64,000 bases of DNA from an uncultured Oscillospiraceae bacterium (GTDB taxonomy: Bacteria; Bacillota; Clostridia; Oscillospirales; Ruminococcaceae): assembly GCA_934446455.1 (NCBI GenBank), contig CAKSEE010000005.1:21950-85949 (forward strand), read 5' to 3'. Position 1 is the stretch's first letter. The number at the start of each line of letters is the position of its first letter. The notes under the pieces were generated by a model that did no database searches, was not told where the DNA came from, and saw nothing but the letters and a program-made list of their open reading frames with translations. Position numbers and translations under genes: made by a program. Shown piece after piece: positions 1 through 9,164 of the stretch.

Positions 1-218
1 TAAACGTGTGCAAGAAAAAGCACCTTACAAACACGCGTGCGAGCGGCTCTGACGACGCGCTGCACCTTATTCCGCCCAAGCAGATGAGCCTTGAGGAGTG
101 CCTCGACTTCATTCAGGACGACGAGCTGGTCGAGGTTACGCCCAGTAGCATTCGCATGAGAAAGATAATCCTCGAAAGAGACCTGCGCCTTAAGGCTGAG
201 GCAAAACAGAAAAAATAA
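1..218 (+). CDS. typA: TypA/BipA GTPase, C-terminal end (5' truncated)
   Basis: The window opens inside this gene; the reading frame is open from base 3. The readable C-terminus contains VCKKKHLTNTRASGSDDAL and then an IQDDELVEVTP stretch followed by a basic tail. This is the conserved end of TypA/BipA, a ribosome-binding translational GTPase involved in stress adaptation and ribosome assembly. Only about 71 residues of a roughly 600-residue family are visible, so the GTPase domain cannot be checked. The GTG at base 6 is an internal codon, not the start. A hairpin at 229-261 follows the stop codon. Confidence 0.93.
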   Translation, partial: NVCKKKHLTNTRASGSDDALHLIPPKQMSLEECLDFIQDDELVEVTPSSIRMRKIILERDLRLKAEAKQKK

Positions 219-228
219 ACGTCGGCAG

Positions 229-261
229 TGCCGCACGAAGTCCGAGCGGCTTTGTGCGGCA
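229..261 (+). terminator. Hairpin downstream of typA
   Basis: TGCCGCAC (229-236) can pair with GTGCGGCA (254-261) just after the typA stop. No clear T-run follows, so it may be a weak terminator or an mRNA-stabilising hairpin before the MATE gene. Confidence 0.35.
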
Positions 262-307
262 TTATGTGTATAACAAACATGGCAACAGAAGAAAGGGGTC
301 GTTTCAG

Positions 308-1726
308 ATGGTAAAGGACATGACAAAGGGAGCTGTCGCGCCGATACTTCTGAAGTATTCGCTGCCGCTGCTGATAAGCGTTGTTTTCCAGCAGCTCTAC
401 ACGATAGCGGACAGCATGATAGCGGGCAACTTCATCAACAAGGACGCGCTTGCGGCGATAGGCGCTTCCTACCCGATAACGATGATATTCCTCGCTATAG
501 GCACGGGTATGAACATAGGCTGCTCGGTAGTCATTTCAACGCTTTTCGGCGCAAAGGACTACAAGAACATGAAAACGGCGGTCTTTACTTCGCTTATATC
601 CACGTTTGTGCTGGCGGTTTTGCTTACCGTTGTCGGTTTTTTCACGAGCGGGCTGTTCCTGCGGCTTCTCGGCACGGACGCAGCGGTTTTCAAGGACGGG
701 CAGGACTACCTGAACATATACGTTTTCGGACTGGTGTTCCTGTTCATCTATAACATCTGCACGGGCATTTTTTCCGCGCTTGGCGACAGCAACACGCCGC
801 TGTATTTCCTTATCGGTTCGTCGCTCGGCAATGTCGGGCTTGACCTGCTGTTCGTCGTAACGTTTCAGATGGGGGTACCCGGCACGGCGTGGGCGACGTT
901 CATCTGTCAGGGAATATGCGCGGTGCTTGCGTTTGTCGTGCTTGTCCGCAGGATAGCAAAGATGAAGTGCGGGAAGTTCGCTTACTTTGAGTGGAAAATG
1001 CTCGGAAAGATTTCCACGCTTTCCGTGCCGAGCATACTTCAGCAGAGCTTTGTTTCCGTGGGCAACCTCTTTATACAGAAGCTCGTAAACTCCTGCGGCG
1101 TAGACGTTATGGCGGGGTACTCCTCCGCGATAAAGCTCAACACGTTCGCCGTAACAAGCTTCTCCACCGTGTGCAACTCACTGTCGAACTTCACCGCGCA
1201 GAACACGGGCGCGGGAGAGTACAGGCGCGTGCGCAGCGGATTCCGCGTGGGTGTGCTTCTGGCGGTAGGTATTGCGGCGATATTCTCGCTTGTGTACTGC
1301 CTGTTTTCACAGAATCTTATCTACCTGTTTATGGACAGCCGCGAAACCGACAACATCGCAGCCGCGCAGGCAGGAGAAAAGTTCCTGTCCATTGTGTCGC
1401 CGTTTTTCCTTGCCGTGGCTGTTAAGCTTTCCGCAGACGGCGTACTGCGCGGCGCGGGTCTGATAAAACAGTTTATGATAACTACGTTCAGCGACCTTGT
1501 GCTGAGAGTCGTGTTCGCATTTATACTCTGTCCGATGTTCGGCGCTACGGGCATATGGCTGTCATGGCCCGGCGGGTGGACGATTGCGATGATTATATCC
1601 GTGATATTCTACATATGCTATGTGAAAAAAAACTCGCGCCTGCCCGCGCCCGTTGCTGAAACGCCGCAGGAGGAATCCGAGGAGGAAACCGCCGACGCGA
1701 TTTCCATTGAAGAAAACGAGGAATGA
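308..1726 (+). CDS. MATE family multidrug/metabolite exporter
   Basis: A 472-residue integral membrane protein with about twelve hydrophobic segments. The opening MVKDMTKGAVAPILLKYSLP and the following VFQQLYTIADSMIAG segment are typical of the DinF/NorM-like MATE family, which exports cationic drugs or metabolites using an ion gradient. The frame is open upstream to a GTG at 254, but the ATG at 308 has an AAAGGGG ribosome binding site about nine bases before it and gives the normal family N-terminus. The C-terminal roughly 30 residues are an acidic cytoplasmic tail rich in Glu. The pseudouridine synthase follows after 30 bases and is probably co-transcribed. The substrate cannot be predicted. 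Confidence 0.9.
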   Translation: MVKDMTKGAVAPILLKYSLPLLISVVFQQLYTIADSMIAGNFINKDALAAIGASYPITMIFLAIGTGMNIGCSVVISTLFGAKDYKNMKTAVFTSLISTFVLAVLLTVVGFFTSGLFLRLLGTDAAVFKDGQDYLNIYVFGLVFLFIYNICTGIFSALGDSNTPLYFLIGSSLGNVGLDLLFVVTFQMGVPGTAWATFICQGICAVLAFVVLVRRIAKMKCGKFAYFEWKMLGKISTLSVPSILQQSFVSVGNLFIQKLVNSCGVDVMAGYSSAIKLNTFAVTSFSTVCNSLSNFTAQNTGAGEYRRVRSGFRVGVLLAVGIAAIFSLVYCLFSQNLIYLFMDSRETDNIAAAQAGEKFLSIVSPFFLAVAVKLSADGVLRGAGLIKQFMITTFSDLVLRVVFAFILCPMFGATGIWLSWPGGWTIAMIISVIFYICYVKKNSRLPAPVAETPQEESEEETADAISIEENEE

Positions 1727-1756
1727 CGCAGCGCGCCGATTCCGACAGGAGGAGCA

Positions 1757-2731
1757 ATGACCGAGCTTACCATAACCAGAAACGACGCAGGCCAGCGTGT
1801 TGACCGCTTCCTGTCGAAAGCGTTCCCGAACCTTACGCCGCCGCTTGTGTGCAAGCTTATGAGAAAAAAGCGCATAAAGCTCAACGGCGCGAAGGCGGAG
1901 CCGTCCGCAAAGCTTGCCGAGGGCGACGTACTGCGCTTTTACCTGTCAGAGGAGCTGCTTTCAAAGGACAAACCTCAGCGCGAAAACGACTTCCGCAGCG
2001 TTCCGCCCGACATTGACGCGGTGTACGAGGACGAGAACATTCTGCTTGTGAACAAGCCTGCGGGAATGGTCGTCCACGAGGACAGCGACAACACCGAGGA
2101 CACGCTCATAAATCGCATTCTGTGCTATCTCTGGAAAAAGGGCGAGTACCGCCCCGAGGCGGAGAACAGTTTTGTTCCCGCGCTCTGCAACCGCATTGAC
2201 CGCAACACCTGCGGCATAGTTATCGCCGCAAAGAACGCCGAGGCATTGCGCGTAATGAATCAAAAGGTGCGCGACAGGGAGCTTGTAAAGCTCTATCTGT
2301 GCGTTGTGTGCGGCACTCCGTCGCCGCGCGCGGGCGAGCTTGTTTCCTATATAAAAAAGCTGCCCGACGAGAACCGTGTTCTTGTAAGCGACGTGCGCGC
2401 GCCCGACTACCTCACCGCCCGCACGAAGTATCGCGTGCTTGAAAGCAGGGGGGAGCTTTCCCTTGTGGAGGCGGACCTGCTGACGGGACGGACGCATCAG
2501 ATTCGCGCGCAGTTCGCCCATATCGGCAGCCCGCTTCTGGGGGACGGCAAGTACGGCTCCAACCGCGTTAACAAACAGTACGGGTGCAGGTATCAGGCGC
2601 TGTGTTCATACAAGCTCACGTTCCGCTTTACAACGCCCGCAGGGTGTCTTGAGTATCTCAACGGAAGAAGTTACGAGATTTCGGATACGGAAGCGCTGTG
2701 GTTCATGCGGGTGTTCCGCGGTGAGTCGTAA
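1757..2731 (+). CDS. RluA family pseudouridine synthase with S4 domain
   Basis: A 324-residue RNA pseudouridine synthase. Residues about 10-60 form an S4 RNA-binding domain (RVDRFLSKAFP, then an RKKRIKLNG motif). The catalytic domain has the motif NRIDRNTCG, where the Asp is the nucleophile (HRLDR in most relatives), and a C-terminal TGRTHQIRAQFAHIG motif followed by GDGKYG. This arrangement matches the RluC/RluD branch that modifies 23S rRNA uridines, but the exact site cannot be assigned. An AGGAGG-like site sits just before the ATG. It lies 30 bases after the MATE gene and ahead of the gapA promoter. Confidence 0.92.
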   Translation: MTELTITRNDAGQRVDRFLSKAFPNLTPPLVCKLMRKKRIKLNGAKAEPSAKLAEGDVLRFYLSEELLSKDKPQRENDFRSVPPDIDAVYEDENILLVNKPAGMVVHEDSDNTEDTLINRILCYLWKKGEYRPEAENSFVPALCNRIDRNTCGIVIAAKNAEALRVMNQKVRDRELVKLYLCVVCGTPSPRAGELVSYIKKLPDENRVLVSDVRAPDYLTARTKYRVLESRGELSLVEADLLTGRTHQIRAQFAHIGSPLLGDGKYGSNRVNKQYGCRYQALCSYKLTFRFTTPAGCLEYLNGRSYEISDTEALWFMRVFRGES

Positions 2732-2861
2732 ACCGTATATAGCGTGTTTTCCATGCAGTTTTCATATATAAGGTATGTGAAAAAATGCTCGGCTATACAA
2801 AATGTACAAAAATTCGGCTTGAGATTTTACTATTTTTTATGCTATTTTTTTAACAAACATC

Positions 2862-2890
2862 TTGATTAAAGTTCGGATTTTTAGTATAAT
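2862..2890 (+). promoter_or_regulatory. Promoter of gapA
   Basis: TTGATT at 2862-2867 and a perfect TATAAT at 2885-2890 are 17 bases apart, giving a leader of about 70 bases before the gapA start. The surroundings are very AT-rich compared with the rest of the window, as expected for a strong housekeeping promoter. Confidence 0.8.
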
Positions 2891-2966
2891 ATTAGTTGAT
2901 AGAAAATATCATGCGCAGAGGATAACTCCAAAGCGCAAAACAAAAACAATCAGGAGGAATATTCCA

Positions 2967-4001
2967 ATGGCAGTTAAAGTTGCAATCAATGGCTTCGGCC
3001 GTATCGGACGCCTTGCGTTCAGACAGATGTTCGGCGCTGATGGCTACGAGGTAGTAGCTATCAACGATCTGACCAAGCCCTCTATGCTTGCTCAGCTTCT
3101 CAAGTATGATACCGCTCAGGGCGGCTACTGCGGCAGAATCGGCGAAGGCCTTCACACCGTATCCGCTGACGATGAGGCTAACACCATCACCGTTGACGGC
3201 AAGACCCTTAAGATCTACGCAGAGAAGGATGCTAACACCTGCCCTTGGGGCGAGCTGGGCGTTGATGTTGTTCTCGAGTGCACCGGCTTCTACTGCTCCA
3301 AGGAGAAGTCCATGGCTCACATCAACGCAGGCGCTAAGAAGGTTGTTATCTCTGCTCCCGCAGGCAACGACCTCAAGACCATCGTATTCTCCGTAAACGA
3401 GAAGACTCTTACCAAGGACGACCAGATTATTTCTGCTGCTTCCTGCACCACCAACTGCCTCGCTCCCATGGCTAAGGCGCTCAACGACTATGCTCCTATC
3501 CAGAGCGGTATCATGAGCACCATTCACGCTTACACGGGCGACCAGATGATTCTCGACGGTCCTCACAGAAAGGGCGACCTCAGAAGAGCAAGAGCAGGCG
3601 CTGCTAACATCGTTCCTAACTCCACGGGTGCTGCAAAGGCTATCGGCCTTGTTATCCCCGAGCTGAACGGCAAGCTCATCGGCTCCGCACAGCGCGTTCC
3701 TGTTCCCACCGGTTCCACCACTATCCTTACTGCTGTTGTTAAGGGTACTGACGTAACCAAGGAAGGCATCAACGCTGCAATGAAGGCTGCTGCTTCCGAG
3801 TCCTACGGCTACAACGAGGATCAGATCGTTTCTTCCGATGTTATCGGTATGAGATACGGCTCCCTGTTCGACGCTACCCAGACCATGGTTGCCAAGGTTG
3901 CTGACGACCTTTACGAGGTACAGGTTGTTTCTTGGTACGACAACGAGAACTCCTACACCTCTCAGATGGTAAGAACCATCAAGTACTTCGCTGAGCTGTA
4001 A
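2967..4001 (+). CDS. gapA: Glyceraldehyde-3-phosphate dehydrogenase, type I
   Basis: Catalyses oxidative phosphorylation of glyceraldehyde-3-phosphate with NAD in glycolysis. The 344-residue protein starts [20 protein letters not shown] (Rossmann fold), has the active-site motif [12 protein letters not shown] with the catalytic Cys, and ends with [15 protein letters not shown]. The ATG at 2967 has AGGAGG seven to ten bases upstream; an upstream in-frame start at 2862 would lie inside the promoter and is rejected. Codon use is more biased (for example GCT, TCC, AAG) than in neighbouring genes, which fits very high expression. It is monocistronic, with its own promoter and terminator. Confidence 0.98.
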   Translation: MAVKVAINGFGRIGRLAFRQMFGADGYEVVAINDLTKPSMLAQLLKYDTAQGGYCGRIGEGLHTVSADDEANTITVDGKTLKIYAEKDANTCPWGELGVDVVLECTGFYCSKEKSMAHINAGAKKVVISAPAGNDLKTIVFSVNEKTLTKDDQIISAASCTTNCLAPMAKALNDYAPIQSGIMSTIHAYTGDQMILDGPHRKGDLRRARAGAANIVPNSTGAAKAIGLVIPELNGKLIGSAQRVPVPTGSTTILTAVVKGTDVTKEGINAAMKAAASESYGYNEDQIVSSDVIGMRYGSLFDATQTMVAKVADDLYEVQVVSWYDNENSYTSQMVRTIKYFAEL

Positions 4002-4035
4002 TTTTTAAGGCTCGCACGTTAAATAGTACAACGCG

Positions 4036-4066
4036 GCTGCGCTCCTTTTGGGGGCGCAGCTTTTTT
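4036..4066 (+). terminator. Terminator of gapA
   Basis: GCTGCGC (4036-4042) pairs with GCGCAGC (4054-4060), followed by six T (4061-4066): a standard intrinsic terminator 35 bases after the gapA stop. Confidence 0.9.
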
Positions 4067-4120
4067 GCGCTCATTCCCTAAGCGCCGTCTTTTTTCACTA
4101 TCAAAACCGCCAATTCTCCA

Positions 4121-4149
4121 TTGACAAGCCCCTGCAATTTTGTTATAAT
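4121..4149 (+). promoter_or_regulatory. Consensus promoter of the LOTUS/DUF3825 unit
   Basis: TTGACA (4121-4126) and TATAAT (4144-4149) with exactly 17 bases between, a perfect housekeeping promoter. The roughly 80-base leader contains a hairpin CAGCGG/CCGCTG (4202-4220) just before the ribosome binding site. Confidence 0.85.
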
Positions 4150-4238
4150 TGATGTGTAAGGGCGGCATGGCGTTACATCCTGTGCCGGCCAAAAGGACGT
4201 GCAGCGGTTAAGAGCCGCTGTGAAAGGAGGCACGACAT

Positions 4239-5318
4239 ATGCCGTCACCTGCACCGACAGAGGAGCGCACCCGGGACTCGGGGGGCATTCCGCCCGAGGC
4301 TGCGGCAGAGTCCCCAGAGGAAAGCATACTGCGCGAAGAGCGCGAGCTTCTCGGCGCGGACGCATCGCCCGATATTCCCGCGCCCGACTTTACCACTCAG
4401 GAGGAAGCGCCGATACCGCCGCCGCTTCTCGACCCGCAGGATAAAGGGATAGACGCACGCGACAGAGAGTTTCTTGCGGCGCTTGGCGCCGTGCTGGAAA
4501 AAACGCGCCCGCAGCCTGCGCCGCCTCCGCCCGCCCCTGCAGAAAGTCCTGCGGAAAAACTGGCTGTAGGCGTTGTGAAAAAGGGCGTAGGCGTGATATC
4601 TCTTGCGCTGATACTGATTTTCATGGGCGTGGTGATTATATGCACGCTGTTTTCAGAGGAGCCCGACTACCTGCTGCCCATGAAGCTGGCGCCCGTGGCT
4701 GCGGTGCTTATAGGGCTGGAGCTTCTCGCGCACTATCTGGCTTCGGGAAAGCACTTTCGCGTACATATCCCGAGTATAGTTATTTCCGCGCTTATCGTTG
4801 TGGGGTGCTGCGCTATGGCGTGCGCGCTTAACAGCTCCTACAGTGAAAGCAAGACGGAGTACAACAACCGCTCCGTTGCGGGTGAAATATACGACAGCAG
4901 CTACAAGGAGCTGCGCCATGTTGCGGATATTGCAAATCTTGAGGTAACAGTAGATTTGAACCCCGACGGCACGGGCAGAAAAAAGGGGATAGAGGCTCTT
5001 GCGGCGGGCGACTATGTTTCGATAAGCTGCGATTTTGCGGGGACGTGTTCAACGCCAAAGGAGTTTGCGGCGATGTGCAAGAGCATTATCGACGGCTACC
5101 GCTTCCTTGACATACCCGTGACGGAGTATCATTTTACAAACGAGGGCAAGCTGCACAGGTTCTCGCTTGATATTGAGGGAAAGTTTGAGCAGGACTATTC
5201 TGAAAGCCGCCTTACTGAGCTTGTGGACCACATTTATGTAGAGGACTATGATTATATACCGGACCTTGAGGATTTTACGGGGACTGAGGAAACAGAAAAT
5301 ACAATTCAGACGGAGTGA
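4239..5318 (+). CDS. Three-TM membrane protein of unknown function
   Basis: A 359-residue protein with no family I recognise. Residues 1-110 are a low-complexity cytoplasmic region rich in Pro, Ala and Glu. Three hydrophobic segments follow at about residues 115-138, 146-168 and 172-195 (for example LALILIFMGVVIICTLF). The remaining C-terminal roughly 160 residues are soluble, with acidic stretches at the end. A GAAAGGAGG site precedes the ATG. It is the first gene after a consensus promoter, and its stop lies five bases before the start chosen for the LOTUS/DUF3825 gene, so the two are very likely translated from one mRNA. Its role may be to tether or assist that protein; this is inference only. 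Confidence 0.75.
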   Translation: MPSPAPTEERTRDSGGIPPEAAAESPEESILREERELLGADASPDIPAPDFTTQEEAPIPPPLLDPQDKGIDARDREFLAALGAVLEKTRPQPAPPPPAPAESPAEKLAVGVVKKGVGVISLALILIFMGVVIICTLFSEEPDYLLPMKLAPVAAVLIGLELLAHYLASGKHFRVHIPSIVISALIVVGCCAMACALNSSYSESKTEYNNRSVAGEIYDSSYKELRHVADIANLEVTVDLNPDGTGRKKGIEALAAGDYVSISCDFAGTCSTPKEFAAMCKSIIDGYRFLDIPVTEYHFTNEGKLHRFSLDIEGKFEQDYSESRLTELVDHIYVEDYDYIPDLEDFTGTEETENTIQTE

Positions 5319-5323
5319 GGATA

Positions 5324-7525
5324 ATGCTGAGTAAAGATAAAAAGTTAGAGATATACGCCTGCGTAAGGAAGCAGTTTCCCGACGAGGGGCTGTACCTTGC
5401 TTCAAGGGTGTCGGAGTGGCTTCAGACCAACGGCTGCTCGCCCGCGGACATGGGATACGGTTCTTTCAGGGAGTTTGCAAAGGAGCTTCCTGAGATATTC
5501 GGATTTCAGAGCGACGATAACGACCTGTTTATTTGCGTTAAACGCTGGGAAGAGGGGGAGATGATAATGACGGGAACAGCGCAGGAACACCCTGCCGACA
5601 GCTTTTTCGGAACAAACAATGTGATACTCAACGATGATATAATCGAGATGTCGCAGCAGTCGCTCTACGCGCTTACAAAGATACTCGGCAACGGTCTTAC
5701 CGTGCAGGAGATGAAGCAGCAGATCTACGGCGCTTTTTCTGCGGCAAAGGAAAACCACACGCTCTCTTTCCTTGCGGAGAAATACGTGTTCCCTATTGAT
5801 TACTGCCGCGATGGCGCGCTTGTGAACGGACTTGTTTCAAAGAACCTTTCCCCGCGCGGAAAGAGCCTGTACTTTGCCTTTGAGAAAACGCAGATTTTCC
5901 GCGGCGGCAATTCTCCCGAGGTGGAGGATTATTCCGCGCAGCGCCCGAGCATAAGTCCCGAGGTCTGCGACAGAATATACGCGCTTATCAGCGGCAGCTT
6001 TCCCGCGGAAACGCCGCTGCACATGGCGGCGGTAAGCAAGCTGCTTACCGACCACGGCATAGACAAGGCAAACTACGGCTTTTTCAAGATGAAGGAGCTT
6101 CTCGGGCAGATGGATTTTCTGGAGCTCAGCGACGTTGTGCTGGGGGGGGTGCCGCAGGTGATGATAACGCTTCACCGCAGACCCACAGACCCCGCGCCCG
6201 TGCAGAAGCCCGCCCCCGAGGCAGAGCAGGGCGGACATACGCTCAGCGCGTTCTGCAATCTGCCGCAAAAGCCGCTCGCTATCCTGCAAAAGTATGTTGA
6301 GCAGACCGACGGCACGCTTTACGATTTGAACGCCCTGCGCGAAATGCTCTGCGAGGACTACGAAGCGGCGCTTGCAAAGGACGCGGTGTTCACCTCTGAG
6401 GGCAAAAAGAGCTTTCCCACGCGCTGGAAGAAGTCCGACGGAACGCCCGTTGAGATAACGCTCCGTCCGAGCGCTTATGAGGGCAGACCGTGGTTTTTGT
6501 ACTTTGTGGACTACACAGCGCGGGATAAGTCTGCGCACGTTACGGACCCGGGCAGGCAGCTTGAGAATTTCGCGTTTCTCGGCAGCTGGGCAAGCTTTCT
6601 GTCCGAGCTTGCGGAGAAGGCGGTTGACGAGGAGTGGGACTTTCAGAACAACCCGCGCAGGAGCTACCACGTTCTGATACAGTATATAAAGTATACGTTC
6701 TGCCGCCTTATGCGGGAGAACAAGGTGTGCATTTCCGATGACAGGCAGTTTGCTTCGTTCAACACAGGGCTTGTTGACAAGCACTACGACGACATTTACG
6801 CGTGCTTTATCCCGAACGAGGAAGGCAGCGGCACGCCGTGGAAGTTCACGGGCTTCTGCACGGCGGCTTCACGCGGGCTTGGCAAGCAGGTGGTGAATTA
6901 CTTTAACCCCCTGCCGCAGCCGCCGCGCTATTTCACGCGAACGGAGGATCTGTTCTTCGACCTTGACAAGCAGCTCCACACCGATTTCGACCACATAATA
7001 ATCGACAACATAAACCGCCTGCCGCGGCAGTTCCTTTACGACCAGTTCTACGACACGCCCGAGGCGCGCGAGATGATTTCTTCGCTTTCGCAGGTAAGGG
7101 ACCGCGACGGGCGCAGGGAGATTTACGAGCGGCTCAAGGAAATTGTAAGCGACAACAGCAGGCTGTTTATCCGCATACAAAACCGCATTAAGGAGTCCAT
7201 AGAGCTTGCGAGGAAGCGTGTGCGCTGGAATTACAAGACGGCAATCCCGTCGTATTTTCCCAAGCGCGACACAATGTCGCTCATGCTGCCGCTGTGCCTT
7301 TACGACGGCGAAAAGCCCGACGTGGCGCTTGTTGTTGAGCGCACCCAGTCGGGCAACTATCAGGGACAGACGATACTTACAATACCGCAGGCGTATATCG
7401 ACGCGCGCCTTATGTGCCGCCTGTCAAGCGACTGGCTGAATCCCACGCAGATATCGCTCAACTCCGACGGCTATGACGAGCAGGAGCTGTCCGCTGCGGA
7501 CGACGACCTTGCGGAAATAGACTGA
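5324..7525 (+). CDS. Two-LOTUS (OST-HTH-like) DUF3825 protein
   Basis: A 733-residue soluble protein. Residues about 5-70 resemble an OST-HTH/LOTUS winged-helix domain (LEIYACVRKQFP, then GYGSFREFAKELPEIF). A second copy lies at about 215-285 (YALISGSFPAETPL, then NYGFFKMKELLGQM). From about residue 395 the sequence matches DUF3825, with the hallmarks GRQLENFAFLGSW, FNTGLVD and DIYACFIPNE. LOTUS domains bind RNA or RNA helicases in eukaryotes, and DUF3825 is often paired with RNA-binding domains in bacteria, so a role in RNA regulation is plausible but unproven. The ATG at 5324 is preferred because GGAGTGAGG precedes it. The next gene follows after nine bases. The domain calls are pattern recognition without a profile search. 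Confidence 0.75.
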   Translation: MLSKDKKLEIYACVRKQFPDEGLYLASRVSEWLQTNGCSPADMGYGSFREFAKELPEIFGFQSDDNDLFICVKRWEEGEMIMTGTAQEHPADSFFGTNNVILNDDIIEMSQQSLYALTKILGNGLTVQEMKQQIYGAFSAAKENHTLSFLAEKYVFPIDYCRDGALVNGLVSKNLSPRGKSLYFAFEKTQIFRGGNSPEVEDYSAQRPSISPEVCDRIYALISGSFPAETPLHMAAVSKLLTDHGIDKANYGFFKMKELLGQMDFLELSDVVLGGVPQVMITLHRRPTDPAPVQKPAPEAEQGGHTLSAFCNLPQKPLAILQKYVEQTDGTLYDLNALREMLCEDYEAALAKDAVFTSEGKKSFPTRWKKSDGTPVEITLRPSAYEGRPWFLYFVDYTARDKSAHVTDPGRQLENFAFLGSWASFLSELAEKAVDEEWDFQNNPRRSYHVLIQYIKYTFCRLMRENKVCISDDRQFASFNTGLVDKHYDDIYACFIPNEEGSGTPWKFTGFCTAASRGLGKQVVNYFNPLPQPPRYFTRTEDLFFDLDKQLHTDFDHIIIDNINRLPRQFLYDQFYDTPEAREMISSLSQVRDRDGRREIYERLKEIVSDNSRLFIRIQNRIKESIELARKRVRWNYKTAIPSYFPKRDTMSLMLPLCLYDGEKPDVALVVERTQSGNYQGQTILTIPQAYIDARLMCRLSSDWLNPTQISLNSDGYDEQELSAADDDLAEID

Positions 7526-7534
7526 GGAGGGCGT

Positions 7535-7939
7535 ATGAACGTATCGGATTTCAAGAACGACGAGTTCTTTTCGCTGAGAAGCAATACCGCCGTATGGGGC
7601 AGGGAAGCCGTGCTTTACGTTGAGTTTGACGGAGAGCATGATTATTATGAATCGCTCGCGGGCTTCATCGACATAATAAGCGGGCGCGCCGCATGGCTTA
7701 ACGAAAACCGGGAGGCGGTAATTGCGCAGCTTCTTGCGGAGGATATCCCCGCGCGCACGGGGCTGAGCGCTGCGGAGCTTTCCGGGCGCGCTTTTGTGTC
7801 TGAGCTTACCGTTTACTGCGACGACGGCATTGACAATGTATGGATAAACGCCTTTGTGGAGTTCGGAGAGGGCGCGCCCGCCGTGCAGATCGCGGTTTCG
7901 CCGCAGGGCGAGGTTGAATGCAGCGGTATTTGCGGCTGA
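7535..7939 (+). CDS. Small protein of unknown function downstream of DUF3825 gene
   Basis: A 134-residue acidic soluble protein with no signal peptide. The pattern 'YVEFDGEHDYYESLAGFIDI' followed by a short conserved helix is reminiscent of DUF2004/DUF2262-type small proteins, but I cannot assign it firmly. It follows the LOTUS/DUF3825 gene by nine bases with a GAGGAGG site formed across the upstream stop codon, and is closed by a strong terminator, so it is the last gene of that unit. Confidence 0.65.
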   Translation: MNVSDFKNDEFFSLRSNTAVWGREAVLYVEFDGEHDYYESLAGFIDIISGRAAWLNENREAVIAQLLAEDIPARTGLSAAELSGRAFVSELTVYCDDGIDNVWINAFVEFGEGAPAVQIAVSPQGEVECSGICG

Positions 7940-7952
7940 CATGATATTTGTG

Positions 7953-7985
7953 AAAATCCCCGCCGGAAAACGGCGGGGATTTTTC
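7953..7985 (+). terminator. Terminator of the DUF3825 unit
   Basis: A perfect 13-base stem (7953-7965 with 7971-7983) rich in GC around a GAAAA loop, ending in T residues. It closes the 4239-7939 unit. Confidence 0.92.
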
Positions 7986-8082
7986 CGGCTGAAGAGTATC
8001 AGTTTTGAATTGCTCTGAATGTCGATTTTTGGTACAATATGCAGAAAAAATGTTACAAATGATTACAGTTTCAAATTCGCTA

Positions 8083-8111
8083 TTGCTTTTTCGGCTGATG
8101 TAGTGTAAAAT
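8083..8111 (+). promoter_or_regulatory. Probable promoter of the SGNH lipoprotein gene
   Basis: TTGCTT (8083-8088) and TAAAAT (8106-8111) are 17 bases apart, about 75 bases before the start of the lipoprotein gene. Confidence 0.55.
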
Positions 8112-8186
8112 ATCTATGTGGCGCTTAAAGGCGCAGATTATGAAATATATGCCTTAACGGCTTGACATATATAAAGAGGAAACATA

Positions 8187-9089
8187 ATGAGAAAATTTAC
8201 ATATATCGCGGCGCTTCTTGCCGCTTCGCTGCTGCTCTGCTCCTGCGCGAGCGATGAAAACGTAAACGGTGACAACTCCTTTGCGCAGGGGCTTATACAC
8301 CACGCGGGAGGGGAGAGCGCTTCTGCTGAAACGCAGGACGTTCAGCCGGAAGCTGTTTCGCAGGAAACTGCCGCCGCCGACGCGGAAAGCGCGCTGCCCG
8401 CAGAAAGCATAGCCGCAGAGAGCGCCGAGAGCGCGCAAACAGCGGAATCCGCCGAAACCGAGGAGCTTGGCACGTTTTATTCCGAGCAGTTTGCGGCGTA
8501 TAAGCTGACCGACGAGGAGCGCGCGTTCATTGATAGCTCGGTGTTTGTCGGCGACAGCATATGCAGGGGCTTTTCGGAGTACAGGGTGGTAAGCAAAAAG
8601 TGCGTTTACGCGCGCGGTTCGCTTGCGGCGCGCAGCTTCTTCGACTACACCATGTACATGGGCGACGAGGAGGTAGACTTCGCGACGGTGCTTGAACGCC
8701 GCAAGCCGCAGTTCGTGTTCCTTTCAATGGGCATGAACGACATCAACCTCACCGACGAGGAAACCTTCTGCGAGAATTACCGCACGGTGATAGACGCAGC
8801 GCTTCAGGAGGACGGCACGCAGGTATACGTCTGCGCTATAACGCCAATAAACAGCACGTTTTCCTCAAACTTCCGCATAGACTGCTACAACCTTAAGCTA
8901 CAGGCATTTATCGGGGAAAACTATGCCGGGCGTGTGCATTTTGTGGACTTCGCAAAGCATCTTAAGGACGCCGACGGCAACCTTAAGGACTGCTTCAACG
9001 GCGGCGACGGCATACACCTTGCGCCCTACGCGTATTATGTGGCGCTCTGGGAGATGAACAGGACGCTTACTGCGGACGGCATGATTTAA
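8187..9089 (+). CDS. Secreted SGNH/GDSL-like hydrolase lipoprotein
   Basis: A 300-residue lipoprotein with a signal peptide and lipobox LLCSC near residue 20. Residues about 40-95 are an Ala/Glu/Ser-rich linker. The C-terminal domain shows SGNH blocks: VFVGDSIC (catalytic Ser), MGMNDIN (oxyanion Asn) and GDGIHLAPYAY (Asp/His). The family hydrolyses esters, often acetyl groups on cell-surface glycans. A second SGNH protein is encoded at 11819, on the other side of the TIGR03960/TIGR03936 pair, so the two may share a substrate. The start has an AAAGAGGAAA site. The substrate is unknown. Confidence 0.85.
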   Translation: MRKFTYIAALLAASLLLCSCASDENVNGDNSFAQGLIHHAGGESASAETQDVQPEAVSQETAAADAESALPAESIAAESAESAQTAESAETEELGTFYSEQFAAYKLTDEERAFIDSSVFVGDSICRGFSEYRVVSKKCVYARGSLAARSFFDYTMYMGDEEVDFATVLERRKPQFVFLSMGMNDINLTDEETFCENYRTVIDAALQEDGTQVYVCAITPINSTFSSNFRIDCYNLKLQAFIGENYAGRVHFVDFAKHLKDADGNLKDCFNGGDGIHLAPYAYYVALWEMNRTLTADGMI

Positions 9090-9121
9090 CACGCTGCGGC
9101 GGGAAACACGCTGCGGCGGGA
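9088..9121. repeat. 17-base tandem duplication between genes
   Basis: Two identical adjacent 17-base units (AACACGCTGCGGCGGGA) at 9088-9104 and 9105-9121. The first overlaps the SGNH stop codon. No gene is interrupted. Confidence 0.9.
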
Positions 9122-9164
9122 ATTGCGCGGCATTTCCGCAGAAATACACTTACGGAGAACATTG

